DNA of 6,151 nucleotides from Caldifarciminota bacterium (GTDB taxonomy: Bacteria > Hydrothermota > Tepidihabitantia > Tepidihabitantales > JAOUPE01): positions 1-6,151 of the forward strand of contig JAOUPE010000103.1 of assembly GCA_029880025.1 (NCBI GenBank), in the 5' to 3' direction. This document shows positions 4,669 to 6,151 of this stretch, piece by piece. The position numbers were made by a program, and so were the translations under genes. How positions within the stretch are numbered: the stretch's first letter is position 1; every line of letters begins with the position of its first letter. Under the pieces are notes generated by a model. That model was not told where the DNA came from, ran no database searches, and saw only the letters and a list, made by a program, of their open reading frames with translations.

Positions 4669-6151
4669 TCATTTCAGTAAAATAAGTTTTTTTGATTGCT
4701 CGTAACCGCCAGCTTTCAATCGGTAGAAATAAATTCCTGAACCTAATACCCTGCCTTGATTATCCTTACCATCCCAAATTATTGATTTTTGTCCCTTAGC
4801 CTGCATTCCATTCACTAAAGTTTTAACCTCTTGACCAAGAGTGTTATAAATTTTCAAAATCACTTTACCTGCTTTTAGTAAATTGTATTGAATTATTGAA
4901 TTAGAATTTGCTGGATTTGGATAACTACGAAAGGATTTAATGCTACGTTTATCAACTTTATTATCAGCTATTACTACCTGCGGATTGTAGTCAATTTCCT
5001 CGTAGAATAGCATCGCATTATTTGTTTGCTCATTGGTTCGGATTTGAATCCAGTAAAAATCATTCGGGGTTGGAATGTTTATTTGAGGATTAAAAGGCTG
5101 CCAGGCTTCCCATTCGATAATACCAACATTATCAAACCAGGCATAACCTTCACTGGATTCTGGCGCTGCGCTATGCAACAAGATATCAAAGTATTGAGTT
5201 CCATTGGTTGGGATAAATTCGTTATAATAAAAGGTCCAATCGGTTGTGCCAATTATAGCGGTATCGAGCTCACTTGAACCATTGTAACCCGAAGTTCTTG
5301 AACGGTAAAATCTGACCGTAATGCCAGCACTATCGGCATTCTGAGTCTTTATACGTCCATAAAGCGTGTAAGGAGTAGAATCTGAATAACAGACGATTCG
5401 TTCTTCAAGATTGGTGATAATCGGACTAGAGCCCATCGGACGAATCTGACAAAGTGACCTTTGCCCTTGAAAAGCAATCGTATCATAAAATTCATCGGTT
5501 TGGTTGAGTAACCATAGCGATGAGCCTTCGTCTTCAAAATTACCTGACCATAACCAGGTCAATTCTCTGCCCAAACGAAATTGCCAATTCCTCGAAGGAC
5601 TAATCGAAAGGATGGAAGATATACTGCCATTTCTCAGAAGCTTTATTGGTTTAGATGTCCAATAACCACTTTGTTCCTGCAGGCGAAGTCCTTCCTGGTT
5701 AGGATAAGTCACCGGGTTTAAAATAATAGTATCTAAAACAATTTGAGCAAACACACTGTCCCGGTCCACAATCATATAGGTTCCTAATTCTCTGGAACGT
5801 TGTGCCAGATAATCCAGGATATGGATGCCCAGTTCGCCTCTGGCTCGGAACGGAATATAATCATCAATATAAACCGGGGTCACATAATAATCATAGAATC
5901 CGGTTGCATCAATTTTTGCATTCAGAATCACAGTTGGATAAGTTTCCGGATAGTCTAAGTCAAAAGTAAAATCTCCTAAGGAATGGGCGATTAATTTGCC
6001 ATTATATACTTCAAAACCCTGTATCATATGGGGATGATGGTTAATTATTAAGTCGGCGCCTTCATCCATCGCATGATGCCTGATTTCAATATCACCTGAA
6101 TCTGGAGATAAGGATAAGGGTGAATAAAATTCATCCTCATTTAATTCTACA
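4669..6151 (-). CDS. CapA-type metallophosphatase with carbohydrate-binding-like module and sorting tail (5' end beyond the window)
   Basis: The frame is open to the right edge: 27 codons precede the Met at 6069, reading ...SGDIEIRHHA, so that Met is internal and 493 residues are visible. Numbered from that Met, residues 1-36 (GADLIINHHPHMIQGFEVY, then GKLIAHSLGDFTFD) match the C-terminal metal-binding part of the CapA/PgsA metallophosphatase family, named for poly-gamma-glutamate capsule synthesis. HHPH is the metal-ligand motif, and HSLGDF replaces the commoner YSLGNF. Residues about 170-320 (LWSGNFEDEGSSLW through AWFDNVGIIEW) resemble a jelly-roll carbohydrate-binding module. Residues about 378-466 (SYPNPANSNSIIQYNL, then WDGKDNQGRVLGSGIYFYRL) form a FlgD-like/type IX-like sorting domain ending LILLK. 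The protein probably acts outside the cell or on its surface, on polysaccharide or another polymer. The substrate is unknown, and the N-terminal catalytic half is not in view. Confidence 0.9.
   Translation of the reverse strand, partial: VELNEDEFYSPLSLSPDSGDIEIRHHAMDEGADLIINHHPHMIQGFEVYNGKLIAHSLGDFTFDLDYPETYPTVILNAKIDATGFYDYYVTPVYIDDYIPFRARGELGIHILDYLAQRSRELGTYMIVDRDSVFAQIVLDTIILNPVTYPNQEGLRLQEQSGYWTSKPIKLLRNGSISSILSISPSRNWQFRLGRELTWLWSGNFEDEGSSLWLLNQTDEFYDTIAFQGQRSLCQIRPMGSSPIITNLEERIVCYSDSTPYTLYGRIKTQNADSAGITVRFYRSRTSGYNGSSELDTAIIGTTDWTFYYNEFIPTNGTQYFDILLHSAAPESSEGYAWFDNVGIIEWEAWQPFNPQINIPTPNDFYWIQIRTNEQTNNAMLFYEEIDYNPQVVIADNKVDKRSIKSFRSYPNPANSNSIIQYNLLKAGKVILKIYNTLGQEVKTLVNGMQAKGQKSIIWDGKDNQGRVLGSGIYFYRLKAGGYEQSKKLILLK

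Noticed and set aside
4670..4672. ATG overlapping the capA stop as a start for the TPR gene
   Set aside because: Its frame meets TAA after five codons and is not the TPR frame.
5026..5277. Plus-strand open frame of 83 codons
   Set aside because: It is antisense to the binding-module part of the capA-type gene and has no independent support.
5349..5537. Minus-strand open frame of 62 codons
   Set aside because: It overlaps the capA-type gene in another frame on the same strand; the capA frame has clear domain matches.

Overview
The window most resembles the genome of an uncultured bacterium of the FCB/WOR-3 (Stahlbacteria)-like kind. The evidence is a set of secreted proteins that end in a Por-secretion/type IX-like C-terminal tail (pattern GIYFYRL..GG...SKK..LLK), one of them with an FG-GAP-type propeller, on moderately A+T-rich DNA. 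The lineage is inferred from protein style only, because there is no rRNA or other marker gene. Every gene I can support lies on the minus strand, so transcription runs from right to left.

In order of transcription: (1) 6151-4669 is the 3' part of a CapA-type metallophosphatase gene whose start lies beyond the right edge. It carries a jelly-roll, carbohydrate-binding-like module and a C-terminal sorting tail. (2) 4667-2394 is a large exported or membrane-anchored TPR protein. It begins at a TTG codon one base after the capA stop, so the two are almost certainly co-transcribed. (3) 2393-2119 is a non-coding gap. It holds an orphan fragment of a sorting-tail coding sequence, two odd-length palindromes and a good sigma70-like promoter. 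(4) 2118-580 encodes a secreted protein with eight FG-GAP/PQQ-like propeller blades and a degenerate sorting tail. (5) 579-141 is a 439-base gap. It holds a small stem-loop, a long inverted repeat with 21-base perfect arms (MITE/REP-like) and a second orphan sorting-tail fragment. (6) 140-1 is the start of another exported protein that runs off the left edge.

Taken together the window encodes envelope or extracellular functions: a secreted polysaccharide- or polymer-related hydrolase-fold protein, a TPR scaffold, and a calcium-binding propeller of adhesion or display type. No enzyme pathway can be assigned beyond the CapA fold. The most unusual feature is the pair of orphan sorting-tail fragments. 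They are about 85% identical to each other over 66 bases, each lies in an intergenic gap, and each is preceded by in-frame stops. I see no CRISPR array, tRNA, rRNA, transposase or recognisable defence system.
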